64,000 nucleotides of DNA from Lysobacter panacisoli (GCF_009765165.1 NZ_VLNU01000001.1:3602247-3666246); one strand, 5' to 3'; counted from the stretch's first letter, positions 22,519 through 33,000 are shown. A program made the numbers and translations. Notes: generated from the letters alone by a model not told the origin.

Positions 22519-23010
22519 TTACGCGGCGTCGTACAGCAGCCGGTCCGCGTGGTCGATGAAGTAACCGGCGAGATATTCCAGGCGATCCAGGTCGACACTG
22601 TAGCCGTGCCGCGTCGTGTTGTACGCCGCTCCCGCCGCGACATGATCGCCACCCGACGCATCCCACGCCTGCAGCGCACGACGCAACGCCTCGGCCTCAC
22701 CCTCCAGCCCGACCTCTTCGTAGGCGACGAAGATCGCGGGGAGTTCGTTGCGCCGGTTCTCCAGCGCATGCCAACCGCTGAACTGGCACTGCGCCTCCCA
22801 ATCGAACAGGTAAGCGATCAGCACGTAACCGCGCGGCAACGACGCCTCATCGAGATCGGACTGCGTCAGCGCGATCGCCAGCTCCGTGAAGGCATCGATC
22901 CACGCGCGGTGATCGGGATGCCGCCAGAACTCCAGCGGCAACCCGCGCGCGACCGTGGGCTGGCGTATCACGGATTCGAGGATCGGGCGTACGGATTCGG
23001 GCAGCGACAT
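22519..23010 (-). CDS. Hypothetical protein, possibly DMP19/DUF4375-like
   Basis: The 163-residue soluble protein has no signal peptide or membrane segment and is acidic and helix-rich, with DWEAQCQFSGWHALENRR and LPAIFVAYEEVGLEGEAEAL. The pattern of a Glu/Asp-Trp-Gln region followed by a helical repeat recalls DMP19-type (DUF4375) proteins, but I am not sure of this. The ATG at 23010 is preceded by AAGGA at 5 bases, which decides the start; the longer frame upstream is Arg/Gly-rich and unlikely to be translated. It is convergent with pgl (3 bases apart) and divergent from the DUF4136 gene. Function unknown. Confidence 0.65.
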   Translation of the reverse strand: MSLPESVRPILESVIRQPTVARGLPLEFWRHPDHRAWIDAFTELAIALTQSDLDEASLPRGYVLIAYLFDWEAQCQFSGWHALENRRNELPAIFVAYEEVGLEGEAEALRRALQAWDASGGDHVAAGAAYNTTRHGYSVDLDRLEYLAGYFIDHADRLLYDAA

Positions 23011-23177
23011 GGGCGTCCTTGTGCGTCGTTGGCGGTTGGGATCATTCCACAGGTGCGGTGCGCATCGCGAACTCCCAAGGGAAGACGCGTAGCCGGCCTC
23101 TTGCCGGCCCACGATTTCACGCTGTTTATCCGGCCGTGGCGCGAACGTAGCGATCCTTCCCACACGCAGGTGATGCC

Positions 23178-23702
23178 ATGAAAGGCCTTCTGCTCCTCGC
23201 GCTGCTGGTTCCGGTCGCCGCCTCGGCGGCGCCGAAGGTGACCGTCGATCGCGATCCGGCCGCGAACTTCTCCGCGTACAAGACCTACTACTGGGCGCTC
23301 AAGCCGCAGGGCGGTTCGCCGCTGGTGGACCAGCGCATCGTCGACAACGTCGACGCGCAACTGCGCGCCAAGGGCTGGACGCTGGCCGAACAGGGCGACG
23401 TCGCGGTCGCCGCGCACGTCTCCACGTCGCAGAAGCAGACCCTCGATACGTTCTACACCGGCACGCCGATGGGCGGCTGGGGCTGGCGCGGCTGGGGCGG
23501 AATGGGCATGGGGATGGGCACGGCGACGACCAGCGTGCACAACTACGAGGTCGGCACGCTCGTCATCGACATGTTCGACGCGAAGACGCAGAAGGCGGTC
23601 TGGCGCGGTACCGCGACGGAGACCGTGTCGTCGAATCCGGACAAGGTCGACAAGGCGGTCGACCAGGCGGTGACGCGGATGTTCGCGAAGTTCCCGCAAT
23701 AG
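23178..23702 (+). CDS. Secreted DUF4136 family protein
   Basis: The 174-residue protein begins with a signal peptide (MKGLLLLALLVPVAASA), with cleavage likely near residue 18. It contains the DUF4136 pattern: an N-terminal VTVDRDPAANFSAYKTYYW strand, IDNVDAQLRAKGW-like helix (here RIVDNVDAQLRAKGWTL), and a C-terminal YEVGTLVIDMFDAKTQKAVWRGTA followed by a helix with DKAVDQAVTRMFAKFP. A Gly/Met/Trp-rich loop interrupts it near residues 94-112. There is no lipobox Cys, so it should be periplasmic rather than a lipoprotein. AGGTGATGCC precedes the ATG. Family function is unknown. Confidence 0.85.
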   Translation: MKGLLLLALLVPVAASAAPKVTVDRDPAANFSAYKTYYWALKPQGGSPLVDQRIVDNVDAQLRAKGWTLAEQGDVAVAAHVSTSQKQTLDTFYTGTPMGGWGWRGWGGMGMGMGTATTSVHNYEVGTLVIDMFDAKTQKAVWRGTATETVSSNPDKVDKAVDQAVTRMFAKFPQ

Positions 23703-23750
23703 CGCATCAGGCGATGCGACGCAGCCCTCGCGGATGCGGGGCGCGTCCAA

Positions 23751-24683
23751 TCACACCTGCGGCACGTTGCGCGAGCGCCCCACTTCCGAGCGCGGCGGCG
23801 CGCCGAACAGGCGCTTGTATTCGCGACTGAACTGCGAGGGGCTTTCGTAGCCGACGTGGCGCGCCGCGGACATCGCTTCCATCGCGCCACCGAGCATCAG
23901 CCGGCGCGCCTCGTGCAGGCGCAGGTGCTTCTGGAACTGCAACGGCGACATCGTCGTCACCGCCTTGAACTGGTGGTGGAACGACGACGTGCTCATATGC
24001 ACCGAACGAGCGAGGTCGTCGATGCTCAGCGGTTCCAGATAGTTCTGCCGAAGCGACGACACCGCGCGGGCGATGCGGTGCGAGCGGGAATCGGTGACCG
24101 CGAGTGCACGCAGGCGATGGCCGAGTTCGCCGCTGAGCACGCGGTACAGGATCTCGCGTCGCAGCAGCGGCGCGAGCACCGGTACGTCCGAAGGCGTGTC
24201 GAGCAAGCGCATCAGGCGCAACACCGCATCCATCAGCGGACGGGTGACACGCGCCGCGTACAGGCCCGGATCCACACCCTGCGTCGCGTGCGACGTGCCG
24301 GCGTCGGCAAGCAGGTCGGCGACTTCCTGCGGGTCGATGTCGAGGCGGAAACACAGGTACGGATGCTCCGGCGTCGCCTCGACGACCTGTCCCGTCACCG
24401 GCAGCGTCACCGATACGACGAGGTAGTTGAGCGGGTCGTAGCGGTAGGTCTGGCCCGCGAGCGTGGCGACCTTGCTGCCCTGCGCGACGATCGCCAGGCG
24501 CGGCTCGTACACCGACGGTGTGCACGCGGTCGGCGCGCTGATGCGCACCAGGCTCAGCGGCGCATAGGCCGTGCCGTGGATGCCGTCCTCCGGTGTCGAT
24601 CGGGCAATCCGCTCGGAAAGCTCCGCCAGCGACGCGCAGCCGGCGTGGTGCTCGATGTCCGGCGTGGAAGCAATGAGATTCAT
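23751..24683 (-). CDS. AraC-family transcriptional regulator
   Basis: The 310-residue protein has an N-terminal AraC_N cupin-like ligand region (APTACTPSVYEPRLAIVAQGS onward). The C-terminal double helix-turn-helix domain covers about residues 205-300 (SIDDLARSVHMSTSSFHHQFKAVTTMSPLQFQKHLRL, and AARHVGYESPSQFSREYKRLFG). This domain pair is that of the YqhC-like subfamily. GGAAC lies just before the ATG at 24683; the frame upstream to 24773 lacks family sequence. It is divergent from the RND pump genes, so local control of that pump is likely. An inverted repeat TGACCTT/AAGGTCA (24703-24709, 24732-24738) in the shared region could be its operator. Confidence 0.9.
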   Translation of the reverse strand: MNLIASTPDIEHHAGCASLAELSERIARSTPEDGIHGTAYAPLSLVRISAPTACTPSVYEPRLAIVAQGSKVATLAGQTYRYDPLNYLVVSVTLPVTGQVVEATPEHPYLCFRLDIDPQEVADLLADAGTSHATQGVDPGLYAARVTRPLMDAVLRLMRLLDTPSDVPVLAPLLRREILYRVLSGELGHRLRALAVTDSRSHRIARAVSSLRQNYLEPLSIDDLARSVHMSTSSFHHQFKAVTTMSPLQFQKHLRLHEARRLMLGGAMEAMSAARHVGYESPSQFSREYKRLFGAPPRSEVGRSRNVPQV

Positions 24684-24702
24684 GGGGTTCCGGGCCGTCG
24701 TG

Positions 24703-24738
24703 TGACCTTGCCGATTATGGCCTCTGTGCCAAAGGTCA
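24703..24738. promoter_or_regulatory. Possible operator between the araC-type and RND genes
   Basis: TGACCTT (24703-24709) and AAGGTCA (24732-24738) are inverted copies with a 22-base spacer, located 20 bases upstream of the regulator gene. AraC proteins usually prefer direct repeats, so this is only a candidate. Confidence 0.25.
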
Positions 24739-24967
24739 TGTTGCCGATCCGGTCGAATTGCAGGATCAGGCAATTATCGTGCAGCAATGGACTAGCTCGG
24801 ACTGGGGGCGCGCGCCTACCTTAATTCGAGCATCGCCGTGGACGCTGGATCGTCACGGCCCCGTCCTGTACCAGCGCCACGCCGCTTCGCGGTGTCGCGG
24901 CGATGGCGTCGGCCGGTCACGGCGTGCGCGCACTGTCAGCCACCGCCTCCCCCACGGATGCAGCACG

Positions 24968-27900
24968 ATGTGGATCGTCCAATACGCCCTGAGCCGCCGT
25001 TACACCATCGGCGTGCTCGCCATCCTGATCCTGCTGTTCGGCACGCTGGCGGCGCGGCGAATGCCGACCGACATCCTGCCCGAGGTTGGGATTCCCTCGA
25101 TCAACCTGGTGTGGACGTACAACGGCCTGCCCGCCGCCGACATGGCCGCCAAGCTCACCTCGTTCTCCGAGGTGGCGATCATGAACACGGTCGACGACCT
25201 GAAGGAGGTCCGCTCCGACACGATCAACGGCGCCAGCATCGTGCGCATCGACTTCCAGCCGAACGTAAGCCTGGACCGCGCGCTCGGCCAGATCACCTCG
25301 GTCTCGCAGACGATCCTGCGGCGCATGCCGCCGGGCACGTCGCCGCCGCTGGTCATCCGCAACAACGTGTCGTCCACGCCGGTGCTGATGCTGGTGCTGT
25401 CGTCGGACTCGATGACCGAAGCGCAGCTCTACGACTACGCGCGCCTGCAGCTTCGCTCGCAGATCCAGACCATTCCCGGCATCCGCATGTCGCTGCCCTA
25501 CGGCGGCGCGGCGCGGCAGATCATGGTCGACCTCGATCCGGCCGCGCTGCAGACCTACGGGCTCACGCCGGCTGACGTCACCGGCGCGCTTGAACGCGGC
25601 AGCCCCACCCTGCCCTCCGGCTCGATCCGCGAGAACGCGCGCGAGATGCAGATCTCGCTCGACACCAGTCCCGCAACGGCCGCGGATTTCCTCGACATCC
25701 CAGTCGCCGCGCGCAACGGCACGCTGGTGTACGTGCGCGACATCGCCTCGGTGCGCGACGGTGGCGCGCTGCAGACCAACGTCGCGCGCATGGACGGCTC
25801 GAGCGCGGTGGCGGTGGCGCTGATCAAGCTCGGCAACGCCTCGGCAGTGGAGCTGGTACGCGCGGTGCGCGAACGCCTGCCGGAGATCGAAGCATCCGCA
25901 CCGCCCGGCACGCGCATCCAGCCGATCTTCGACCAATCGGTGTTCGTCGACAACGCGATCGGCTCGATCCGACACGAAGCGATCCTGGTCGGCCTGCTGG
26001 TCGCGCTGGTCGTATTGGTGTTCATCGGCTCGTGGCGTTCCAGCCTGATCGTGCTGTCGGCCATTCCGCTCGCACTGCTCGCGTCTGTCGCGGTGCTCAG
26101 CCTGCTGGGCTACACGTTCAATGTGATGACGCTGGGCGGCCTCGCGCTCGCGATCGGCATCCTGGTCGACAACGCGGTGGTGGACGTGGAGAACACCAAC
26201 CGCAACATCGCGATGGGCAAGGACGTGCGCACCGCGATCCTGGACAGCGCGAAGGAAGTGGTGTTCCCGGAGATGGTCTCCACCATCGCCATCTGCATCG
26301 TGCTCACGCCAATCCTGCTGATGACCGGATTGTCGGCGTGGGTGTTCACGCCGCTGGCGCTGGCGGTGATCTTCGCGATGCTGGCCTCGTTCCTGCTCTC
26401 GCGCACACTGATCCCGGTGCTGTGCTACCTGCTGCTGCCGGCCGACATCCGCAGCCGCGAGAATCCGCGCTGGAAAGCCGAGAAGCTGCTGCTCTCGGTC
26501 AGCCACAAGGTCGAACACACGCTCGAATCGCTGCGCGAGCGCCACCATGCGCTGCTGGTGAAGCTGGGCCATCACGGCGGCGTGCTCGCGATGGCGGCGC
26601 TACTGGTGATCGCGCTGGGCGCGGGTTCGGCATTGATGCTGGGGCGCGAGTACTTTCCGCAGGTCGATGCCGGCCAGCTGCGTTTCCAGGTGCGCTTTCC
26701 GTCCGGCACGCGACTGGAGGAAACCGCCGCGCGCGTGACCCAGATCCAGCGCGAGATCCGCGAGATCATCCCCCCTACCGAACTGCAGACCGTCTACGAA
26801 CAGATCGGCGTGCCCGACGCGGTCAACCTGTCGCTGGTCGACAGCGCGGTGGTCGGTTCGTTCGAAGCCGAGATCATGCTGCAGCTGAAGACGCCGCACG
26901 GCCCCAGCCACGAATACCTCTCGCGCATCCGTCATCGCCTTGCCGAGAAGTTCCCCGACGTGAAGATGTTCGAACGTCCGCCGGACGCGACCAGCCGCAC
27001 GCTGGCCGGCTCCGCCGCGGCCGCGTTCGAAGTGCGCCTGATCGGCCGCGACAACGCGGGCAACCTCGCACTCGCGCGCGAGATCGAGCAGCAGCTCAAG
27101 CAGGTGCCGGGCGCGGTCGACGTCGCGCTGCGCCAGGTGCTCGACCTGCCCGAATACCAGGTGCACATCGACCGCACGCGCGCGGCGCAGTTGGGACTCG
27201 ATGCGCAGCAGGCCAGCCGCGCAGTGCTGGCGGTGCTCGGCTCGGCCGGCACGGTTTCGCCGGTGTATTGGACCGATACCGTCAACGCACTCGCCTACAC
27301 CGTGCAGGTGCAGGCGCCGCCGCCGAACATGACCAGCATCGACGCGCTGCTCAACGCGCCGCTGCGCATCGGCAACGATGGACAGGCCGTGCTCCTGCGC
27401 AACATCGCCACGGTCACGCCGCGCAACGTGCCGGCGAGCCTGGCGCGCACCACGCTGGCGCCGACGATCAGCGTGCTGGCCAACGTCGAAGGCACCGACC
27501 TGGGCTCGGTCCATGACCGCCTCACCAGGATCACCAAGTCGATGGAAGCGCGCCTCAAGCCCGGCAACCGCATCGAGATCGTCGGCCAGGCCGGCGAGAT
27601 GCAGAGCGCTTACAGCGAACTCGCCGCCGGCCTGCTGATGTCGGCGACGCTGGTGTTCCTGGTGCTGGTGGTGAACTTCCAGTCGTGGATCCAGCCGCTT
27701 GTGGCGATGTCGGGCCTGCCGGTCGCGATCGCCGGCGCGGCCATCGGCCTGTTCCTCACCGGCACGCCGCTCAGCGTGCCCGCGTTGATGGGCGTGATGA
27801 TGGTGATCGGCGTGTCCACCGCGAACAGCGTGCTGGTGACCAGCTTCGCGCGCGGACTCGTCGCACAGGGACACGATCCCGAACTGGCCGCGTACGAATC

Positions 27901-28186
27901 GGCCGCGGTGCGACTGCGACCGGTGCTGATGACCGCCAGCGCGATGGTGCTGGGCATCATCCCGATGGCGATCGGCCTGGGCGAAGGCGGCGAGCAGAAC
28001 GCGCCGCTGGGCCGCGCGGTGATCGGAGGCCTGCTCTTCGGCACGCCCGCCACGCTGATCCTGGTGCCCTCGATCCTCGCGGTGCTCGGCCGCATGCCCG
28101 CCGCAGCCCGCCACGCCGCGCTCGGCGATTCCGAATCCGTTACCACCTCCGGCACCGACGGCGCCGAAGCAGGAGCCACTCCATGA
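24968..28186 (+). CDS. RND efflux pump, inner-membrane permease
   Basis: The 1072-residue protein has the AcrB-like layout: a first membrane helix (IGVLAILILLFGTLAARRMP), a large periplasmic region and a cluster of helices (ILVGLLVALVVLVFIGSW onward). The RND motif GLALAIGILVDNAVVDVENTNRNI follows, then a second periplasmic region and a second helix cluster (MSATLVFLVLVVNFQSWIQPLV, GVMMVIGVSTANSVLVTSFARG). It would export small molecules using the proton gradient. The ATG at 24968 starts MWIVQYALSRRY; the ORF runs further upstream without conserved sequence. Its stop overlaps the next gene start (ATGA at 28183-28186). No outer-membrane channel gene is present. Drug or heavy-metal substrate cannot be told. 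Confidence 0.92.
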   Translation: MWIVQYALSRRYTIGVLAILILLFGTLAARRMPTDILPEVGIPSINLVWTYNGLPAADMAAKLTSFSEVAIMNTVDDLKEVRSDTINGASIVRIDFQPNVSLDRALGQITSVSQTILRRMPPGTSPPLVIRNNVSSTPVLMLVLSSDSMTEAQLYDYARLQLRSQIQTIPGIRMSLPYGGAARQIMVDLDPAALQTYGLTPADVTGALERGSPTLPSGSIRENAREMQISLDTSPATAADFLDIPVAARNGTLVYVRDIASVRDGGALQTNVARMDGSSAVAVALIKLGNASAVELVRAVRERLPEIEASAPPGTRIQPIFDQSVFVDNAIGSIRHEAILVGLLVALVVLVFIGSWRSSLIVLSAIPLALLASVAVLSLLGYTFNVMTLGGLALAIGILVDNAVVDVENTNRNIAMGKDVRTAILDSAKEVVFPEMVSTIAICIVLTPILLMTGLSAWVFTPLALAVIFAMLASFLLSRTLIPVLCYLLLPADIRSRENPRWKAEKLLLSVSHKVEHTLESLRERHHALLVKLGHHGGVLAMAALLVIALGAGSALMLGREYFPQVDAGQLRFQVRFPSGTRLEETAARVTQIQREIREIIPPTELQTVYEQIGVPDAVNLSLVDSAVVGSFEAEIMLQLKTPHGPSHEYLSRIRHRLAEKFPDVKMFERPPDATSRTLAGSAAAAFEVRLIGRDNAGNLALAREIEQQLKQVPGAVDVALRQVLDLPEYQVHIDRTRAAQLGLDAQQASRAVLAVLGSAGTVSPVYWTDTVNALAYTVQVQAPPPNMTSIDALLNAPLRIGNDGQAVLLRNIATVTPRNVPASLARTTLAPTISVLANVEGTDLGSVHDRLTRITKSMEARLKPGNRIEIVGQAGEMQSAYSELAAGLLMSATLVFLVLVVNFQSWIQPLVAMSGLPVAIAGAAIGLFLTGTPLSVPALMGVMMVIGVSTANSVLVTSFARGLVAQGHDPELAAYESAAVRLRPVLMTASAMVLGIIPMAIGLGEGGEQNAPLGRAVIGGLLFGTPATLILVPSILAVLGRMPAAARHAALGDSESVTTSGTDGAEAGATP

Positions 28187-29307
28187 TCATCTCGCCTACT
28201 CGTTCCGTTGCCGCGCACACGCTGCTCGCGACCGTCGTGGCGTTCACGCTCGCCGCGTGCAGCCGCAGCGCCGCCGAAACCACGCCGCCGGTCAGCGTGC
28301 CCGAAGTCCTCACCGCGCAGGCCAGGGCCGCCGACAACGCGTTCGACCTGCGCCTGCCGGCGCGCGCACTGGCCGGCGAATCCGCGCAGATCTATCCACG
28401 CGCAACCGGTTTCGTCAGCGAGCGTCGCGCCGATCTCGGCGACGCGGTGGGCGCAGGCCAGGTGCTCGCGGTGATTTCCGCGCCCGAATCCGACCAGGCC
28501 GTGCGCGAAGCCGCCGCCGGTCTCGAACAGGCGCGCGCGGACCAGGAACTGGCCAGGGTCAACTACGACCGCGCGCAGGTACTGATCGGCTCGGGCGCGA
28601 TTTCCAAGGAGCTCTACAGCGACCGCAAGGCCAACTACGACGTCGCCGTCGCAGCACGTGGCGCGGCGGAAGCGCGCCTTGCGGCGGCGCGCGAACGGCA
28701 GGGCTTCCAGACCGTGCGCGCGCCGTTCGCCGGCGTGGTGGTGGCGCGCAATGTCGAACGCGGCGATCGTGTGGTCGGCGATGCCGCGAGCGCGGAGCCG
28801 ATGTTCGAAGTCAACGCGCTGGATCCGCTACGCGTGGTGGTCGACGTGCCGCAGAACGTGGCGCTGCAGATCCGCCCCGGCGTGGAAGGCGACGTCAGCT
28901 TCCCGGAACTCCCGGGCCAGACGTTCAAGGCGCAGGTCGTGCGCAGTGCGCAGGCGATTTCGCGCGACGCTGGCGTGATGCGCACCGAACTGCGTCTGCC
29001 CAATCCCGATAGCCGCATTCCCGCCGGCATGGTCGGCACGGTGACCTTACGCCTGCCGCGCGCGGCACCGGCAGTGGTCGTACCGCTGTCGACGGTGATC
29101 CAGCGCGGCAGCGGCGCCCAGATCGCGACGCTCAAGGATTCGACGCTGGAGTTCCGCGACGTCACTCTCGGCCGCAACCTCGGCAACGAGATCGAGATCC
29201 TCTCCGGTGTCGCGGCCAACGACACGGTGGTCCTCGCGCCCAATGCACTGCTCACGCCGGGCAGCCGGGTGAAGGCGCGCACGCTGCCGCCCGTGGAGAA
29301 GAAGTAA
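28183..29307 (+). CDS. RND efflux pump, periplasmic adaptor lipoprotein
   Basis: The 374-residue membrane fusion protein has a signal peptide ending in FTLAAC, with the lipidated Cys near residue 24. A lipoyl half-motif and alpha-helical hairpin follow (AAAGLEQARADQELARVNYDRAQVL...), then the second lipoyl half (TVRAPFAGVVVARNVERGDRV). The beta-barrel and membrane-proximal domains end in VKARTLPP. It bridges the permease to an outer-membrane channel. AGGAG precedes the ATG at 28183, which overlaps the permease stop by 4 bases. Having the adaptor after the permease is less common than the reverse order. The outer-membrane component must come from elsewhere. Confidence 0.92.
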   Translation: MIISPTRSVAAHTLLATVVAFTLAACSRSAAETTPPVSVPEVLTAQARAADNAFDLRLPARALAGESAQIYPRATGFVSERRADLGDAVGAGQVLAVISAPESDQAVREAAAGLEQARADQELARVNYDRAQVLIGSGAISKELYSDRKANYDVAVAARGAAEARLAAARERQGFQTVRAPFAGVVVARNVERGDRVVGDAASAEPMFEVNALDPLRVVVDVPQNVALQIRPGVEGDVSFPELPGQTFKAQVVRSAQAISRDAGVMRTELRLPNPDSRIPAGMVGTVTLRLPRAAPAVVVPLSTVIQRGSGAQIATLKDSTLEFRDVTLGRNLGNEIEILSGVAANDTVVLAPNALLTPGSRVKARTLPPVEKK

Positions 29308-29329
29308 CCGGGCGATTACCCGGGCTGCG

Positions 29330-30028
29330 TCAGCGCGGTCCGGGCATCAGCGGCCCGAGCGCGCCCGTGTCCAGTGGCAACCCCAGCTGCGCCAGTGCGA
29401 CCACCATCAGCTGCAACGCCAGTCCGACCTGCAGGATGCCGAGCACCGCGCCCAGGATCTGCAGCGGCAACAGCCCGATCGTGCGCATCAGTGGCCGCAC
29501 GAACAGCATCGCCAGCAGGTTCAGCGCCATCACCGCGATGGCCAGTCCCAGCACCGAGAACGAACGCTGCATGTCCGCGCTCATCGCCATCATCACGATG
29601 ACCGTCGCCACGCCGTAGGGCGTGACGGTGACCGGGAACACCAGCCGCAACAGTTGCGGTTCCACCGACTCTCCTTGCGGCGAGTCGGTCTCCTGGTACT
29701 GCGACAGCACCATCTGCAACGCGACCAGCAGGAAGATGAGGCCCGCCGCGAGCTGCATCACCGGCGGCGCGATGTGCCAGTTGCGCAGCAGCACGCGACC
29801 GAGCAGGCCGGCGATGAGGATCGCCACCACCGCCAGCGCGAACACCTTCCACGCCATCGCGCGGGCCTGCTTCGCCGGCAGCTCCCGCGTCTGCACGAAG
29901 TACGGGCCGAGCAGCTTGAGCGGCCCGAGCATGATGAAGAAGAACAGGAAGATGTTCGACGACGAGATCAGGTACGCGCGCGGCTGCGGCTCCACCACCG
30001 CGGCCTGCATCAGCATTTCCAGCGTCAT
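29330..30028 (-). CDS. MarC family integral membrane protein
   Basis: The 232-residue protein has six predicted membrane helices, including IFLFFFIMLGPLKLLGPYFV, VFALAVVAILIAGLLGRVLL, MQLAAGLIFLLVALQMVL, VIVMMAMSADM-containing and two C-terminal helices. The duplicated MarC/YhgN/YchE pattern with P-x-G/T-P motifs is visible (PVTVTPYGVATVIVMM). The family's function is unsettled; an early link to multiple antibiotic resistance was not upheld. GGAG sits 5 bases before the ATG at 30028, inside a hairpin (30030-30052). It is convergent with the RND adaptor gene and lies 70 bases downstream of the glycosidase gene on the same strand. Confidence 0.87.
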   Translation of the reverse strand: MTLEMLMQAAVVEPQPRAYLISSSNIFLFFFIMLGPLKLLGPYFVQTRELPAKQARAMAWKVFALAVVAILIAGLLGRVLLRNWHIAPPVMQLAAGLIFLLVALQMVLSQYQETDSPQGESVEPQLLRLVFPVTVTPYGVATVIVMMAMSADMQRSFSVLGLAIAVMALNLLAMLFVRPLMRTIGLLPLQILGAVLGILQVGLALQLMVVALAQLGLPLDTGALGPLMPGPR

Positions 30029-30029
30029 G

Positions 30030-30052
30030 GCCGCTCCTGCGTCGGGAGCGGC
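30030..30052 (-). promoter_or_regulatory. Hairpin covering the ribosome binding site of the MarC gene
   Basis: GCCGCTCC (30030-30037) and GGAGCGGC (30045-30052) form an 8-bp stem with a 7-base loop. On the minus-strand mRNA the 3' arm holds the GGAG of the MarC gene, one base before its ATG. No T tract follows, so it looks more like a translation-dampening structure or an RNA end than a classic terminator. Confidence 0.4.
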
Positions 30053-30098
30053 TACTGCATTCCGGCAGGCGTGAAAGCCGGGTGAATCCGACAGCACC

Positions 30099-33000
30099 TC
30101 AACGCGGCGGCAAGGCGACTTCCACCTTCGACGGCGCCTTGCGCAGTCGCAGCTCGCCGTTCTCCCACTGCGCCGGACGACCGTCCACGCGTGTCACGCC
30201 CGGTGCGTGCTCGTACGGCCAGGCCAGCACGACGCCACCGGCCGGAACGCGCAGGCCCTTCGCCAGTGTGAAGACCAGCGTCCGGTTCGTTTCCTTGAGC
30301 GTGTAACCCAGCGGCCCGTTCGGCGTGCGCAGGCCCGAGACCTCGACGCCCTGCCCCGCGAGCCAGTCGGAGGGAATGCCCGCGGCCACGACCAGCGCAT
30401 CGTCGATGTCGCGCGTATACGCGAACAGGTCGAGCGCCGACCGCACGTAATCCGAACCGACCCACGCGTGCGGCAGGTCGCCGACGAAGAACGGTTTGCG
30501 TGGCGTGCGCGAAACGACTTCGGCCCACTGGTTCCAGCTGCGCGGCTGCTGGTCGGCGAAGAAGAACGCCAGGGACTCGTGCGCGCGCTCGCGCCAGCCC
30601 AGGCGGACGAACGTACCGATGGTGCGCAGTTCGTAAGGCGTGTAGTCCTTCCACTCGCGCGTGCCGTCGCGGCGCGCCACGAACTCGCGCCAGTAGCGTT
30701 CGAAGGTGTTGTCGAGCAGGTCCTGCGGCAACCGCCCCTGCTCGCCGCCGGGTGCGAGCGCGATGGTCGTGGACGTCGCGTCGAAATCGCCCAGCTCGGC
30801 CGCGCCGGGCAGGAAATCGATGTCGTGTTGCTGAGTGGCCGAACGCAGCGATGCGTACAGATCGTCGCGGAACTGGTCGCGCGACGCGGCAAAGCGGCGC
30901 GCATCCTCGTCGCGACCGAGCCACTGCGCGATCTCCACCGCATCCTTGTAACCACGCAGCGCCCAGAAGTTGTCCCAGTACGAATGCATCGGCTTGGCCG
31001 AATAGCCTTCGTGGCTGATCGAGGCCGGCATCATTCCGTAGAACGCCGGATTTCGTGCGCGATTGGCTTCGGTGCGCTCGCTCACTCGCAGCTGGTCCAT
31101 GTACGCCACCGCGCCGACGACATGCGGCCACATCACTTCCAGCAGCGCACGGTCCTGCGTGTAGCGGTAGACCTCGGCGACGGTGAAGACCAGCTCACCG
31201 TGGCTGTCGTTCTCCGGGACCGGATCGCTGCCGCGATCGTCCACGCAGCACGGCACTTTTCCGTTCTCGAACTGGTACGGCGCGTACCAGCGCAGGAATT
31301 CTTCGGCCACGTCCTCGCGGCCCATGCGCAGCAGGCCTTCGCCGATCATCGCGCCGTCGCGGATCCACGCGCGCGAATACGAACGCGTGCCCGGCTGCAG
31401 GCGCGGACCGATGCGGCTGATCAGCATGTGCGCCAGCGCCGTTCGCAGCGTGTCGACGACGTGCTGCCCCTGCGCGGGCACGCGCAGGCGCACGCGGTCG
31501 AGCTTGTCGCGCCATTGCGAGGCGACGGCGCGCTGCATCGCTTCTGCGTCGCCGGGCGCGAACCCCGTCGGCATCGCACCGGTCATCGGCGCGATCCAGT
31601 CGAGCTCGAACGACTCACCCGAACCCAGCCGAACCGGGTAGTCGAGCGCGCCACTGGCCAGCCCAGTCGGATCGTCAACCGATGCGACCTGCTGCGACGG
31701 TTGTGCGTCGCCCTCACCATCGAACGTCGTGGCGAACCACGCGCCGGCGTTGCGCGACATCGAAACGCGCGCGCGGCCGTCCACGTCGATGCGCTCGCCA
31801 TCCACGCGCAGCGTATGGATCGGACTGACGCCACCGACCGTGTTGAGGAACTGCGTCGGCGGATTCACCTGCAGCGGACGTACTTTCAGGCGCAACACGT
31901 AATCGCGGGCCTGCGACGTCGGGTTGCTCAGGCGATAGCGACCGACCAGCTGCGACTGCGCCTGCGTGCCCTGTGCGAAACCGGTGATGTCGAGGTGGAG
32001 GTCGGCGTGTTCCCAGTGCACGGTCGGTACCGGTAGATAACCGTTCTGCAGCGACTGGGTGATGCGCGCGTCGGCCCATGTGGTCGCGCGACCGGACGCG
32101 ATCACCACCGGCTCCACGCTGAAGGCGCCCTTGCCCAGCTCGATCGCACCGTCCTCGCCGATCAGGCCCTGCTCGGTGCCGCCGTCGATGCCGAGGATGG
32201 TCCAGTACGGCTGCTCGCCGCTGAAACCGCGCGGATACGTGCCTCGCGGTGCCGCCGCCGCGACCGAGCGCACGAAATCGTTCGGCGTCGCCGCGAACGC
32301 GAGCGGTCGTACTTGCAGGCTCGCCAGTCCGATGCGTCCACCCGGCGCACGCAGCGGTGTCAGTCGCAGGTAACGCGCTTCCGATTCGGGCAGCGCGATG
32401 AAATCGGTGCCGCCATCCGCGCCAGCGACGTCGCGCACGACGCGCCAGTGCTCGCGATCATCGGAGAGTTCGATGCGGTAATCGCGTGCGTGCTCACCCG
32501 GCAACCATTGCAGGACCACGCCACCGAACTCGCGCGGCTTGCGCAGGTCGAGCACGAACTGTGGCGGCGCGACTGGATCGACTGGCGCGCGCCACGCCGT
32601 GCTGGCGGAATCGTCGAGTGCATCGCGCGCAGGGCCGCTGCGGTCCTGCGACGTCGCCGTGGCCTCGCCGATCAGCGGCGAATCGTCCTGCGGCGGCAAT
32701 GCGCGGAACGTCAGCTCGTCGAAGCACACCGAGCCCTTTCCGCCGGCGCTGTTGTAGATCGTGAATTCGATCTTGCGGCTGTGTCGTAGGGTCGGGTCCG
32801 GCGCCGGACCCCAGGCACGGCTGATGTGACGTTGCTTGTAGACGACCTGCGTCCACTCGCGCGGGAATTCGTAACGCGGACGGTTGACCCACCACACGTT
32901 GTCGCCGCTGTCGTCGACCAGCTTGAACTGCAGATCGTTCGCCGGCGAATCGCCGCGCAGGCGGAACGAGAACGCATAGTTGCCGGGATAGTCGATGGGC

